A model generated the notes under the pieces. That model was not told the origin of the DNA, did no database searches, and saw nothing but the letters and a program-made list of their open reading frames with translations. Made by a program: the position numbers and the translations under genes. From assembly GCF_000968685.2 (NCBI RefSeq), contig NZ_LAKD02000015.1, positions 87,717 to 151,716 on the forward strand: DNA of 64,000 nt, written 5' to 3'. Of this stretch, positions 50,379 through 58,883 are shown piece after piece. Position 1 is the stretch's first letter. Each line of letters opens with the position of its first letter. The DNA is from Streptomyces antioxidans. Its GTDB lineage: Bacteria; Actinomycetota; Actinomycetes; Streptomycetales; Streptomycetaceae.

Positions 50379-52712
50379 TCAGGATGACGGCCGGACCGAC
50401 GGACGGTCCGGCCGTATGGAGAACGCCGTGTCCCCGGCCGTCGCCACGATCGCGTCCTTGACGAACACCACCCTCGGCTCCGCGTCCTGCGCCGCGGTCC
50501 CGGGGTCGGTCAGCGCGGCCGTGCGCCACGCCTCCTTGCCGTCGTCCACGTCCAGCGCCAGCAGACGGCCGAAGCGGTTGACGAAGTACAGCTGCCCGTA
50601 CCGCTGGGACCGCACCGGCTCGGACAGGTTCTCCGTGTCCGTCGCCCGCTGCCACAGCTCCCGGCCGCTGTCCGCCGCCACCGCGGTGACCGTTCCGTTG
50701 GGACGGACGAAGTAGACGGTGCCGTGCAGCAGGGTCGGCTTGCCGAGCACGGGACGCCGCAGCGGGATCCGCGTGACCTCGCCGGTGTGCGGATCCACCC
50801 GCACCATGGCCTTGTACGGGCGCTCGTACCCCGAGTCGTACACCTCCTTCGAGGTCTGCGGGATCAGGAACAGCGGCTTGTCCTGGACCGCGCCGAGGGT
50901 CAGCGTCTTCTTCGGGAGGGTGGTGAGGGTGTGCTGGGTGCCGTCGGCGGGGTCGAACCGCAGCAGGTCGTACGGGCCCTCGGCGGCCAGGCCCTCGGAG
51001 CCGGTGGGCGCGCACAGGGCGTACGGTGCCCCGCCCAGCGTCGTCGGCTCGCAGAACTTCCCCCTGGGCGCGGGCGACCGCCACAGCTGCGCACCCGACG
51101 GCCCGTAGGCGACGAGCTCCCGGGCGTCCGGCGACAGTGTCAGCACCCCGCCGGTGAACATGCGCACCGCGGCGGAGCCGCTGATGCTCCTCTCCCACCG
51201 CAGCTTCCGGGTGGTGACGTCGAGGGCCACGACAAACCGCTCGCCGCCCTCCTCCGGCACCCGGTAGGTGTAGACGATTCCGTCCCGCACCCCGATCGGC
51301 CGTGCGAGCTGCGGGCGGGTGCCCCACCGCCACTGGACGTGGCCGGTGGCGGCGTCGACCCTGGCGACCGTGAACCCGCTGCCGCCGCAGTACAGGGCCC
51401 GGCCGTCCTCCGGGGCGCATCCGGACTCGTCGTAGACCAGGGGCGGCCCGTCGCTCCCGACCCGCAGGTCCGCCCGCCACGGCCGCCAGCCCTTGGGGAG
51501 CGAGGCGGGCGGCTGGGAGTGCGCGGCGTCGGAGGTGGCGGACGCGTCGCCCGAGGAGTCCTTCATGTCCGGGGCGAAGACCGCCGCGGCGACGGTCAGC
51601 CCGGTGACGGCCAGGGCCACCCCGGCGGTGGTGACGACCAGCCGCCGCCGGGCGTCTCGCCCGGGTGCGGTGCGCTGAGGGGCGTGGGCTGGGATGGGGG
51701 TGTGGGCCGGTGCCGGTGCCGAGGGGACGGGAGGACGTCCCGTGGCGGATTCCGCGGACCCACGGGTCGTCGCGGAGCCCTCGACCGCCGCCGGATGAGC
51801 CGCCGGATGAGCCGCCGGATGAGCCGCCGGATGAGCCGCCGGATGAGCCGCCGGAGAAGCCGCCGGAGACGCTGCCGGAGAAGCCGCTGGAGACGCCGCC
51901 GGGAAGTCCGACAGCTCGCGCAACATCCGGTGCAGCTCGTCCAGCTCAGGCCGGGCCTCCGGCTCCTTGGCCAGACAGCGCTCGGCGATGGGCCGCAGCG
52001 GCTCCGGGACCCCCTCCAGCGTCGGGTGCTCGTACATCACCTGGTAGCCCGACAGATACGGGCTGTCGGACTCGAACGGGCTGCTGCCCCGCGCCGCGTA
52101 CACCAGCAGCGAGCCCAGCGAGAAGATGTCGGACGCCGCCGTGACGCCCCGGGGGCTGCGCAGCTGCTCCGGTGACATGAACGGCGGGGTGCCGAGCACG
52201 CGCCCGATGGTGACGGTGAGCGTCTGGCTGTCGGCGGCGCGGGAGATGCCGAAGTCGATGACGCGCGGACCGTCCTCGGCCATCAGGATGTTGGCCGGTT
52301 TCAGGTCCCGGTGCACCACCCCGGCCCGGTGGATGTCGCGCAGCGCCTCGACCAGTCCGAGGCCCAGCGTCCGCACCTCCCGTCCGTTCAGGGGGCCGTT
52401 CCTCCGTACGACCTCGGAGAGGGTGTGCCCCGGCACGTACAGGGTGGCCATCCACGGCCGGTCGGCCTCCGGATCGGCGTCCACGACGGGGGCGGTGAAC
52501 GCCCCGCTCACCCGGCGCGCCGCCGCGACCTCCTGCCGGAAGCGGGTGCGGAACTCCTCGTCCTGCGTGTACTGCTCATGGACCAGCTTGATCGCGACCC
52601 GCCGCCCCGAGGCCGCCCGCCCGAGGTAGACGACGCCCATGCCGCCCGCCCCGAGCCGGTCGAGCAGGGCGTAGCCGCCTATGGATTCCGGATCCCCGGT
52701 GGCCAGCGGCAT
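50379..52712 (-). CDS. Ser/Thr protein kinase with PQQ-propeller sensor
   Basis: 777 residues; the ATG at 52712 follows AGGGG. Kinase domain 1-270: GAGGMGVVYLG, VAIK with K42, VVHRDLKPANIL, DFGISR and GTPPFMSPEQL. Repeat-rich linker: ASPA and AHPA units coded by a 12-bp repeat. One membrane span (RRLVVTTAGVALAVTGLTVA, about 360-382), then an extracellular PQQ/WD40-like propeller with repeated AATGHVQWRW, YTYRVPEEGG and DSGRELWQRA blades. Bacterial transmembrane kinases of this build sense envelope signals. Confidence 0.92.
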   Translation of the reverse strand: MPLATGDPESIGGYALLDRLGAGGMGVVYLGRAASGRRVAIKLVHEQYTQDEEFRTRFRQEVAAARRVSGAFTAPVVDADPEADRPWMATLYVPGHTLSEVVRRNGPLNGREVRTLGLGLVEALRDIHRAGVVHRDLKPANILMAEDGPRVIDFGISRAADSQTLTVTIGRVLGTPPFMSPEQLRSPRGVTAASDIFSLGSLLVYAARGSSPFESDSPYLSGYQVMYEHPTLEGVPEPLRPIAERCLAKEPEARPELDELHRMLRELSDFPAASPAASPAASPAASPAAHPAAHPAAHPAAHPAAHPAAVEGSATTRGSAESATGRPPVPSAPAPAHTPIPAHAPQRTAPGRDARRRLVVTTAGVALAVTGLTVAAAVFAPDMKDSSGDASATSDAAHSQPPASLPKGWRPWRADLRVGSDGPPLVYDESGCAPEDGRALYCGGSGFTVARVDAATGHVQWRWGTRPQLARPIGVRDGIVYTYRVPEEGGERFVVALDVTTRKLRWERSISGSAAVRMFTGGVLTLSPDARELVAYGPSGAQLWRSPAPRGKFCEPTTLGGAPYALCAPTGSEGLAAEGPYDLLRFDPADGTQHTLTTLPKKTLTLGAVQDKPLFLIPQTSKEVYDSGYERPYKAMVRVDPHTGEVTRIPLRRPVLGKPTLLHGTVYFVRPNGTVTAVAADSGRELWQRATDTENLSEPVRSQRYGQLYFVNRFGRLLALDVDDGKEAWRTAALTDPGTAAQDAEPRVVFVKDAIVATAGDTAFSIRPDRPSVRPSS
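51792..51900 (-). repeat. 12-bp in-frame repeat in kinase linker
   Basis: GCCGCCGGATGA-type units (five) then CCGGAGAAGCCG/CCGGAGACGCTG-type units (about four). They encode AHPA five times and ASPA four times on the minus strand, just before the membrane span of the kinase. Confidence 0.85.
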
Positions 52713-53035
52713 CGCCGATCCCCTCTCCCGCGCCTCTCTCGCGCTGTTTTCCGCGCTGCTCTCCGCGCTTCGAACGGTCCCTGCCGGAGACCTACATTAG
52801 GTCGGCGGGGCCTCGGCGGACCATGCCGTCCAGGACGTGGCGGAACGGTGACGTGCGCCACGGTGCCGGGCGGGGCGAACGGGGCGGTGTGGGCAGGGGA
52901 GTTGTGTTAGCGGGGCGTTAGCGGAACGGCTTCGGGACGGCAGTGATACGCCAGCGGGACACGGAAAGCTCATGGCCATACCGAGGGCCGGTGCGGAACA
53001 CCGGCCGGACCGCCGACCCCCTGGGGGAGCCCGCC
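52713..53035. other. 323-bp divergent intergenic region
   Basis: Between the kinase and a DUF4232 lipoprotein. It contains the 11-bp tandem motif listed next and, 16 bp after it, a -10-like TGATAC (52944-52949). The half nearest the kinase has no feature I recognise. No gene seen. Confidence 0.6.
52906..52927 (+). promoter_or_regulatory. 11-bp tandem motif, copy A
   Basis: GTTAGCGGGGC (52906-52916) directly followed by GTTAGCGGAAC (52917-52927), 108 bp before the DUF4232 start. The same pair pattern recurs at 55377 and, on the other strand, at 63439. Head-to-tail 11-bp spacing is the signature of OmpR/PhoB-family response-regulator sites. Confidence 0.55.
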
Positions 53036-53797
53036 ATGAACGTCACCGCTTACCGCCGCGGCCGCACCGTCCGTTCGATCGCCGCCACCATCGTGGCCGC
53101 CGCCGCCCTGAGCCTGACCGCGGCGTGCGGCGGGGGCGGGGACGGCGGCTCCGACCACGCGGACAAGGCGAATTCCTCGGCCACGGCCCCCGCGTCCTCG
53201 ACGGACGGACAGGGCGCGGGCAAGTCCGAGGCCGGTAAGGGGAACCAGGCCGCCAAGGGGTCCGGTAAGGAGAACCAGGCCGACGAGGGGAAGCAGGGCG
53301 GCAAGGAGGGCGCCGCGGGCGCCGAGGACGCCAAGTCGCAGACGTCGCAGACCCAGAAGTCCGGGGGCGGCTCCGAGGCCGAGCCGGTCGGCGACTGCGA
53401 CATCAACAAGACGGCCATCACCGTCCAGCACGTCAAGAACCCCATCAACCACATGCTGCTCAAGGTGACCAACAAGGCCGGGGTGGACTGCAAGCTGGTC
53501 GGCTACCCGGGTCTGAAGTTCGGCGCCGACGCGCAGGCCGCCACTCCGGTGAACGAGGACAGCAAGCCGCAGGCCGTGGTCATGCTCGCCCCGGGCGAGA
53601 GCGCCTACGCGGGCATCACCACCTCCGCGGCGGACGGCTCGGGCGCCGAGGGCGGCAAGGTCGACTCGCTCGAGGTCTTCATCGACGGCAACGAGGACCC
53701 CAAGCCGGTCGCACTGCCCGGCGGCTCGGTCTACGTCGACAGCGGGTCGCAGGTCACCTACTGGCAGACGGACGCGCAGACCGCCCTGACCTGGTAA
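53036..53797 (+). CDS. DUF4232 lipoprotein (first)
   Basis: 253 residues from the ATG at 53036. Lipoprotein signal with lipobox TAAC, a 90-residue Gly/Lys/Gln/Ser linker, then a DUF4232 beta-sandwich (about 125-253): CDINKTAITVQHVKNPINHM, CKLVGYPGLKFGAD, SYVDSGSQ-like VYVDSGSQVTYWQTD. Two cysteines in the domain likely form a disulfide. Surface-anchored, function unknown. Upstream motif A links it to the second DUF4232 gene at 55484. Confidence 0.88.
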   Translation: MNVTAYRRGRTVRSIAATIVAAAALSLTAACGGGGDGGSDHADKANSSATAPASSTDGQGAGKSEAGKGNQAAKGSGKENQADEGKQGGKEGAAGAEDAKSQTSQTQKSGGGSEAEPVGDCDINKTAITVQHVKNPINHMLLKVTNKAGVDCKLVGYPGLKFGADAQAATPVNEDSKPQAVVMLAPGESAYAGITTSAADGSGAEGGKVDSLEVFIDGNEDPKPVALPGGSVYVDSGSQVTYWQTDAQTALTW

Positions 53798-53934
53798 CAC
53801 ACCCACAAGCACCCCTGTGCCACGCACGTCCACCCATATGAACCCTGTCTTGCATAGAAGACAGGTCCCGCTGGAGGATGAGGCGGCGCCGCCGACGCGG
53901 GCGCACAGGCCACAGGCACAGGGGTGGGGAACGG

Positions 53935-54693
53935 ATGGGCATCGGCTCCGCGGCGCTGCTGGTGTCGGCCGGCGTGGCCTCCGGGCTCGCCGGTTCGATC
54001 GCGGGGCTGGCCTCGCTGTTCAGCTATCCGGCGCTGCTGGCGGTGGGACTGCCGCCGGTGGCCGCGAATGTGACCAACACGGTGGCGCTGTTCTCCAACA
54101 CCGTCGGCACCGCGGCCGGATCCCGCCCCGAACTCCGTGGCCAGCGCGACCGCCTCCTCCGGCTCGCCGCCCTCGCGGCACTGGGCGGAGCGGTCGGGGC
54201 CGCCCTGCTGCTGGGCACCCCGTCCTCCGCCTTCGAGGCCGTCGTACCGTGGCTCATCGCCCTCGGCTCGGTACTGATCCTGGTCCGCGACCCGCTCCGG
54301 CGGCTCATGGCCTCCCGCTCACGCCCCCCGGCCCACACCGCCCGCCCCACCCTCCCGCTGGCGTGCGCGGTCCTGCTGGTCGGCCTCTACGGCGGCTACT
54401 TCGGCGCGGCCTCGGGCGTCCTGATGCTGGCGGTGCTCTCCCTGACGGCCACGGAACCCCTCCCGGTCACCAACGCCGTCAAGAACATCGCCACCGGCGC
54501 GGCCAACGTCACGGCCGCGGTCGCCTACGTGGCCGTCGCCCCCGTCAACTGGCCCGCCGCCGCCACCCTCGGCCTGGGCGCCCTGCTGGGCAGCCGACTG
54601 GGCCCCGCGGTCGTCCGCCACCTCCCCGAGACCCCCCTCCGCATCGCCATAGCGCTGGGCGGTCTGGGACTGGCGATCTCCCTCTGGCGCTGA
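53935..54693 (+). CDS. TSUP (TauE/SafE) family permease
   Basis: 252 residues from the ATG at 53935 after GGGAACGG. About seven to eight hydrophobic spans. N-terminal half SGLAGSIAGLASLFSYPALL, NVTNTVALFSNTVGTAAG; C-terminal half GLYGGYFGAASGVLMLAVL, NAVKNIATGAANVTAAVAYV show the TSUP internal duplication. Family members export or import sulfite, sulfonates, acetate or other small anions; the substrate is not deducible. Confidence 0.9.
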   Translation: MGIGSAALLVSAGVASGLAGSIAGLASLFSYPALLAVGLPPVAANVTNTVALFSNTVGTAAGSRPELRGQRDRLLRLAALAALGGAVGAALLLGTPSSAFEAVVPWLIALGSVLILVRDPLRRLMASRSRPPAHTARPTLPLACAVLLVGLYGGYFGAASGVLMLAVLSLTATEPLPVTNAVKNIATGAANVTAAVAYVAVAPVNWPAAATLGLGALLGSRLGPAVVRHLPETPLRIAIALGGLGLAISLWR

Positions 54694-54707
54694 CCCCGGC
54701 CGCGTGA

Positions 54708-55262
54708 TCAGCGGGCGAGCAGGGGCTCCACCCGGGACAACGTGTCCAGGATGTTGGCCTCGGTGATCGCCATCCGTGCCTCGTCCGGCGTCAGCCAGCG
54801 CAGCGGCGCGTCCGGGTTCTCCGGCCGTACCGCCTCGGGAGCGCTGGTGGCCAGCACGAAGCGCACATCGGCGTGCTCATGCGCCGGTTCCCTGCTGTTC
54901 GCCGGGACCGGGACGATCACCAGATGGCGTACCTCCGCGTCCGGCCACGGGGCCAGGTCGGGCAGCCCCGTCTCCTCCTGTCCCTCCCGCAGCGCCACGG
55001 CGAGCGGGTCGTACTCACCCGGGTCGCCATGCCCGCCGACCAGCAGCCACGACTGGTGGCGCTGGTGCCAGCGCAGCAGCACCCGGCCGCTGTCGGGGTG
55101 CACGATCAGGGCGGAGGCGGTGATGTGGAGGGGACTCGTCCGGTCCCAGGGCGCACCCGCCTCGAGGACGTCGCGCACCCGCTCGACGTCGGCGTATTCC
55201 GCGGAGGTCTTCGGCCGGTAGCCCGCAAGGACATGGAGGACTGAGTGATCGGCTGTGGCCAT
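54708..55262 (-). CDS. Nudix hydrolase
   Basis: 184 residues from the ATG at 55262. The Nudix box is intact: GGHGDPGEYDPLAVALREGQEETG, split as GGHGDPGEYDPL and AVALREGQEETG, with the metal-binding REGQEE. The strand context WLLVGGHGD and C-terminal ARMAITEANILDTLSRV are typical of the actinobacterial group often called NUDIX hydrolase without known substrate. Convergent with TSUP, 14 bp apart. Confidence 0.92.
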   Translation of the reverse strand: MATADHSVLHVLAGYRPKTSAEYADVERVRDVLEAGAPWDRTSPLHITASALIVHPDSGRVLLRWHQRHQSWLLVGGHGDPGEYDPLAVALREGQEETGLPDLAPWPDAEVRHLVIVPVPANSREPAHEHADVRFVLATSAPEAVRPENPDAPLRWLTPDEARMAITEANILDTLSRVEPLLAR

Positions 55263-55376
55263 GCGCGGATCCTAACGACGCGAGCCCGCCCGGGGCGCGC
55301 GGTTTTCCGCACTCCAGACCCGGGCCCCGTGCCCGTGAACGCGAGGGACGGGCTGGCTGGTTCGGACGGACGCCCT

Positions 55377-55398
55377 GTTAACACGGCGTTAGTGGCGC
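55377..55398 (+). promoter_or_regulatory. 11-bp tandem motif, copy B
   Basis: GTTAACACGGC (55377-55387) then GTTAGTGGCGC (55388-55398), 85 bp before the second DUF4232 start. The segment after it (CGGCAGTGGATC) resembles the one after copy A (CGGCAGTGATAC). Confidence 0.5.
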
Positions 55399-55483
55399 GG
55401 CAGTGGATCGTCAGCGCCGACGGACAGTCTTGTTGTCACGGCCCCGGAGGACGGGGTCGAAGTCCACGACAAGAGGGGGACTC

Positions 55484-56116
55484 ATGTCGCACCGCACCAT
55501 CACTCTTCGCCGTACACGCAAGGTCGCCGCCGCGGCGGTCGTCGCTGTCGCCGCGTTCGGACTGACCGCGTGCCAGGACAACACGGACGCCAGCGGAAGC
55601 TCGCCCTCCTCGGCCGCGAGCGAGTCCTCGGACTCGGGCTCGTCGGGTTCGTCGGACGGGGGCTCCTCGGGTTCGGCCGGAGGCGACCAGGGCAACGGCG
55701 GTGCGGGTGGCAGCGGTGGCGGCGCCGGCGCCTGCACCACCTCCCAGCTGGGGTTCAGGAGTTCGCACGGCATGGGTGAGGGCACGCTGATCGTCGACCT
55801 CAAGAACAATGGATCCGCCCCCTGCACCCTCCAGGGCTTCCCCGGCGTGGACCTCAAGAGCAAGAACGGCTCGATCAGCGCCGAGCGCAGCGGCCTCGCG
55901 GCGCCGAAGACCAAGGTCAGCCCGGGCGAGGAGACCCGCTTCACGCTCCACTACCCGCCGAACGACTCCGGCGGCAGCGGCGAGACCTTCACCACCCTCG
56001 TCGTCACCCCGCCCAACGAGACCCACTCCCACTCCCTCCCCGTGAGCATCAACGTCCCGGTCACCGACGGCTCCGGCTCCGCCATCAAGGTGGACCCGGT
56101 GGGCACCGGCAAGTAG
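55484..56116 (+). CDS. DUF4232 lipoprotein (second)
   Basis: 210 residues from the ATG at 55484 after GAGGGGG. Lipobox LTAC, a Ser/Gly linker (about 65 residues), then DUF4232: CTTSQLGFRSSHGMGEGTLI, LKNNGSAPCTLQGFPGVDLK, VSPGEETRFTLHYPPND. Paralogue of the gene at 53036, from which it is separated by TSUP and Nudix genes. Surface lipoprotein of unknown role. Confidence 0.88.
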   Translation: MSHRTITLRRTRKVAAAAVVAVAAFGLTACQDNTDASGSSPSSAASESSDSGSSGSSDGGSSGSAGGDQGNGGAGGSGGGAGACTTSQLGFRSSHGMGEGTLIVDLKNNGSAPCTLQGFPGVDLKSKNGSISAERSGLAAPKTKVSPGEETRFTLHYPPNDSGGSGETFTTLVVTPPNETHSHSLPVSINVPVTDGSGSAIKVDPVGTGK

Positions 56117-56155
56117 CCGCGCACACCGCCGCAGGGATCTCGACAACGGCAGACA

Positions 56156-56191
56156 GCAAAGCTTCCCCGGGCCGCTGGCCTGGGGCTTTGC
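56156..56191 (+). terminator. Hairpin terminator after DUF4232 gene
   Basis: GCAAAG, CCCC and GGCC on the left pair with GGCC, GGGG and CTTTGC on the right around a GCT loop, 40 bp after the stop. Confidence 0.65.
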
Positions 56192-56352
56192 CATGAGCAA
56201 GCACTCCGCATGACCGATCGAACGTTCAACCTCTGGCGCACCGGCGTGCGCCCTCACCCATGACGGCCGACCCTGGATGACGGGGGCGACAGCGGGATGG
56301 CGGGGGGCGGCAAGGCGCGGACCGGACCGGGAACTGGAAGGTGAACGTCACG

Positions 56353-57078
56353 ATGGAAACACCCCCGATCGTTTCGGCGCAGGAGTGGGAGGCCGCGCGG
56401 CAGCGGCTGCTCGGGGAGGAGAAGCGGCTGACCCGCGCCCGTGACGCACTGGCCGCCGAGCGCCGGCGGATGCCGTGGCTGGCGGTGGAGAAGGCGTACG
56501 CGTTCGACGGACCCGAGGGCAGGGTGAGCCTGCTCGACCTGTTCGCGGGGCGTCGGCAACTGATCCTCTACCGCGCCTTCTTCGAGCCCGTCGTCCACGG
56601 CTGGCCCGAGCACGCCTGCCGCGGCTGCTCCATGGTCGCCGACCACGTCGGCGACCTCACCCACCTCAACGCCCGCGACACCACCCTCGTCTTCGCCTCG
56701 CGCGCCCCGCAGCCGGAGATCGAGCGGGTGAAGGCGCGGATGGGGTGGACGATGCCCTGGTACACGATCACCGATGACTTCGACGCCGACTTCGACGTGG
56801 ACGAGTGGCACGGCACGAACGCGTTCATCCGCGACGGCGACCACGTGTTCCGCACCTATTTCACCAACGCCCGCGGCGATGAGGCGCTGGGCAACACCTG
56901 GGCCTATCTCGACATGACCGCACTCGGACGGCAGGAGACGTGGGAGGACTCGCCCGAGGGCTACCCGCAGACCCCGCCGTACGAATGGTGGAACTGGCAC
57001 GACGCGTACGGCGAGCCCGAACCGGCCCCGGAATGGCTGGCCCAGACCCGCCGCGGCCCCCGGGGCCAGCCCGCCTGA
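56353..57078 (+). CDS. DUF899 (thioredoxin-like) family protein
   Basis: 241 residues from the ATG at 56353 (GGAAGGTGA upstream); a GTG at 56341 is an alternative. DUF899 features: EKRLTRARDALAAERRRMPW, LLDLFAGRRQLILYRAFFEP, HACRGCSMVADHVGDLTHLN, WYTITDDFDADFDVDEWHG, and RTYFTNARGDEALGNTWAYL. CRGCS occupies the position of the thioredoxin active site but is not a classical CxxC redox pair. Function unknown. Confidence 0.88.
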   Translation: METPPIVSAQEWEAARQRLLGEEKRLTRARDALAAERRRMPWLAVEKAYAFDGPEGRVSLLDLFAGRRQLILYRAFFEPVVHGWPEHACRGCSMVADHVGDLTHLNARDTTLVFASRAPQPEIERVKARMGWTMPWYTITDDFDADFDVDEWHGTNAFIRDGDHVFRTYFTNARGDEALGNTWAYLDMTALGRQETWEDSPEGYPQTPPYEWWNWHDAYGEPEPAPEWLAQTRRGPRGQPA

Positions 57079-57137
57079 CGCCGCCGTCACCACGCACGTG
57101 TGTTGACCCCCGTATGCCGCACTCACACTGTGGAGCC

Positions 57138-57593
57138 ATGGGCCACGACCACCACATCCGACCCGCGACGGCCGCCGACGCCGACACCGTGAAGGCCGTG
57201 ATCGACGCGGCATACCGCCCCTACATCGCGCGGATCGGACTCCGCCCGGCCCCCATGGACGCCGATCACGCGGCGGACATCGCGGCGGGCCGCGTCTTCG
57301 TCACCGGCGATCCGGTCGTGGGCGTGCTGGTCCTGGTGGCCGGGCCCGGCCACCTCGTCCTGGAGAACATCGCCGTACACCCCGACGCCGCCCGCCAGGG
57401 CGTGGGCAGGCACCTGCTCGCCTTCGCCGAAACCCACGCACGCGCCCTCGGCCTCCCGGAGATCCGGCTCTACACCAACGCCCTCATGTGGGAGAACCAG
57501 GAGATCTACCCGAGGTACGGATACGAGGTCACCGAACGCCGCCAAGACGGCCCGTACGACCGCGTCCACTACCGGAAGCACATCCGTCCCTGA
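57138..57593 (+). CDS. GNAT-family N-acetyltransferase
   Basis: 151 residues from the ATG at 57138 after GTGGAG. Acetyl-CoA motif A: LENIAVHPDAARQGVGRHLL. Motif B: NQEIYPRYGYEVTERRQDGP. Acetyl-group transfer to an unknown small substrate. Same strand as the peroxiredoxin-like gene, 23 bp before it. Confidence 0.9.
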   Translation: MGHDHHIRPATAADADTVKAVIDAAYRPYIARIGLRPAPMDADHAADIAAGRVFVTGDPVVGVLVLVAGPGHLVLENIAVHPDAARQGVGRHLLAFAETHARALGLPEIRLYTNALMWENQEIYPRYGYEVTERRQDGPYDRVHYRKHIRP

Positions 57594-57616
57594 CCCGGAG
57601 CCAAGGAGAGCCCCCG

Positions 57617-58204
57617 ATGACCGACTACGCGAGCCTGCCGTCCGATCTGCCCGTACCCGAGGACGACGGCGCGGCAGCGCACCTGCCGGGGACGTCCGCG
57701 CCGCCCCTGGAGCTGCACGGCACCGGCGGTACGACGGTCCGTCTGGACGCCCTCGGCCCGGGCCGGACGGTGATCTACGTCTATCCGCTCACCGGCCGCC
57801 CGGGCACCGATATGCCCGAGGGCTGGGACGCGATCCCCGGGGCGCGCGGCTGCACCCCCGAGGCGTGCGGCTTCCGCGACCACCACCAGGAACTGCTCGC
57901 GGCCGGTGCGGTCCGGGTGTTCGGGCTGTCCAGCCAGGAGACCGACTATCAGCGCGAGGTCGTCGAGCGGCTCCGCCTGCCGTTCGAGATGCTCTGCGAC
58001 CCCGCGCGGAGCCTGGCGCAGACGCTGGGCCTGCCCACGTTCGAGGTGAGCGGGCTGACCCTCTACAAGCGGCTGACGCTGGTCATCCGCGATGGCGTCA
58101 TCGAGCACGTCTTCTACCCGGTCTTCCCGCCGAACGAGCACGCCGATCAGGTGCTGACCTGGCTGCGGAAGAACCCTCTGCGGGCCGCGGAAAACCCTCT
58201 GTAG
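57617..58204 (+). CDS. PrxQ/BCP-type peroxiredoxin
   Basis: 195 residues; the ATG follows AAGGAGAG. Thioredoxin fold with C79 and C84 (GCTPEAC, C-x4-C), the arrangement of PrxQ-type enzymes with peroxidatic and resolving cysteines. VFGLSSQETDYQREVVERLR, LPFEMLCDPARSLAQTLGLP and HVFYPVFPPNEHADQVLTWL also fit. Probably detoxifies organic or hydrogen peroxide with thioredoxin. Its end repeats AACCCTCTG. Confidence 0.85.
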   Translation: MTDYASLPSDLPVPEDDGAAAHLPGTSAPPLELHGTGGTTVRLDALGPGRTVIYVYPLTGRPGTDMPEGWDAIPGARGCTPEACGFRDHHQELLAAGAVRVFGLSSQETDYQREVVERLRLPFEMLCDPARSLAQTLGLPTFEVSGLTLYKRLTLVIRDGVIEHVFYPVFPPNEHADQVLTWLRKNPLRAAENPL

Positions 58205-58226
58205 GCGTGGAGGAACCCTCCGTGGG

Positions 58227-58883
58227 CTAAGGCCGCTCCAGGATCCCCCTCTCCATGGCCACCACCACCGCCCTCGTCCGGTCGTTCACATCCAGCTTGG
58301 CGAACAGCCGGAGCAGATGCGTCTTCACCGTGGCCTCGGCGATCACGAGGCGTCGTCCGATCTCGGCGTTGGTGAGACCGTCCGCCACGGCGTTGAGGAC
58401 GTCCGTCTCGCGGTCGGTCAGCGGGTCCTGAACGGGCCGTCGCATCCGCGCCACCAGCTTCTCCGCCACCCGGGGAGCGAGCACCGTCTCGCCCCGTGCC
58501 GCCGCGTGGATGGCGTCGACGAGCTGTTCGCGGGTGGTGTCCTTGAGCAGATAGCCGATGGCGCCGGCCTCCACCCCGCGCTCGATCTCCGTGTCGGTGT
58601 CGTACGTGGTCAGGATCAGCACCCGGGTGCGCGGATACCGGGCGACGATCTCGGCCGTCGTCGCCACCCCGTCCAGTACGGGCATCCGCAGATCGACCAG
58701 GGCCACATCGGGGTCGTACCGCTCGACCAGTTCGAGCGCCGCCCGTCCGTCCCCCGCCTCGCCGACGATCTCGATGCTGTCCTCTGCGGCGAGCAGGGCG
58801 ATCACTCCGGCCCGCATCACGGTGTGATCGTCCACGACGACGATCCGCAGCCCTCCGACCCCCTCGTCCGCCATGCTCCTCAT
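58227..58883 (-). CDS. NarL/LuxR-family response regulator
   Basis: 218 residues; the ATG overlaps the kinase stop (ATGA); an ATG at 58874 is an alternative. Receiver: VVVDDHTVMRAG, phosphoacceptor in VALVDLRMP, TTYDTD and LLKDTTREQL. LuxR helix-turn-helix: LTDRETDVLNAVADGLTNAE and RRLVIAEATVKTHLLRLFAK. Output regulator of the MMPL-kinase-regulator operon. Confidence 0.93.
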   Translation of the reverse strand: MRSMADEGVGGLRIVVVDDHTVMRAGVIALLAAEDSIEIVGEAGDGRAALELVERYDPDVALVDLRMPVLDGVATTAEIVARYPRTRVLILTTYDTDTEIERGVEAGAIGYLLKDTTREQLVDAIHAAARGETVLAPRVAEKLVARMRRPVQDPLTDRETDVLNAVADGLTNAEIGRRLVIAEATVKTHLLRLFAKLDVNDRTRAVVVAMERGILERP

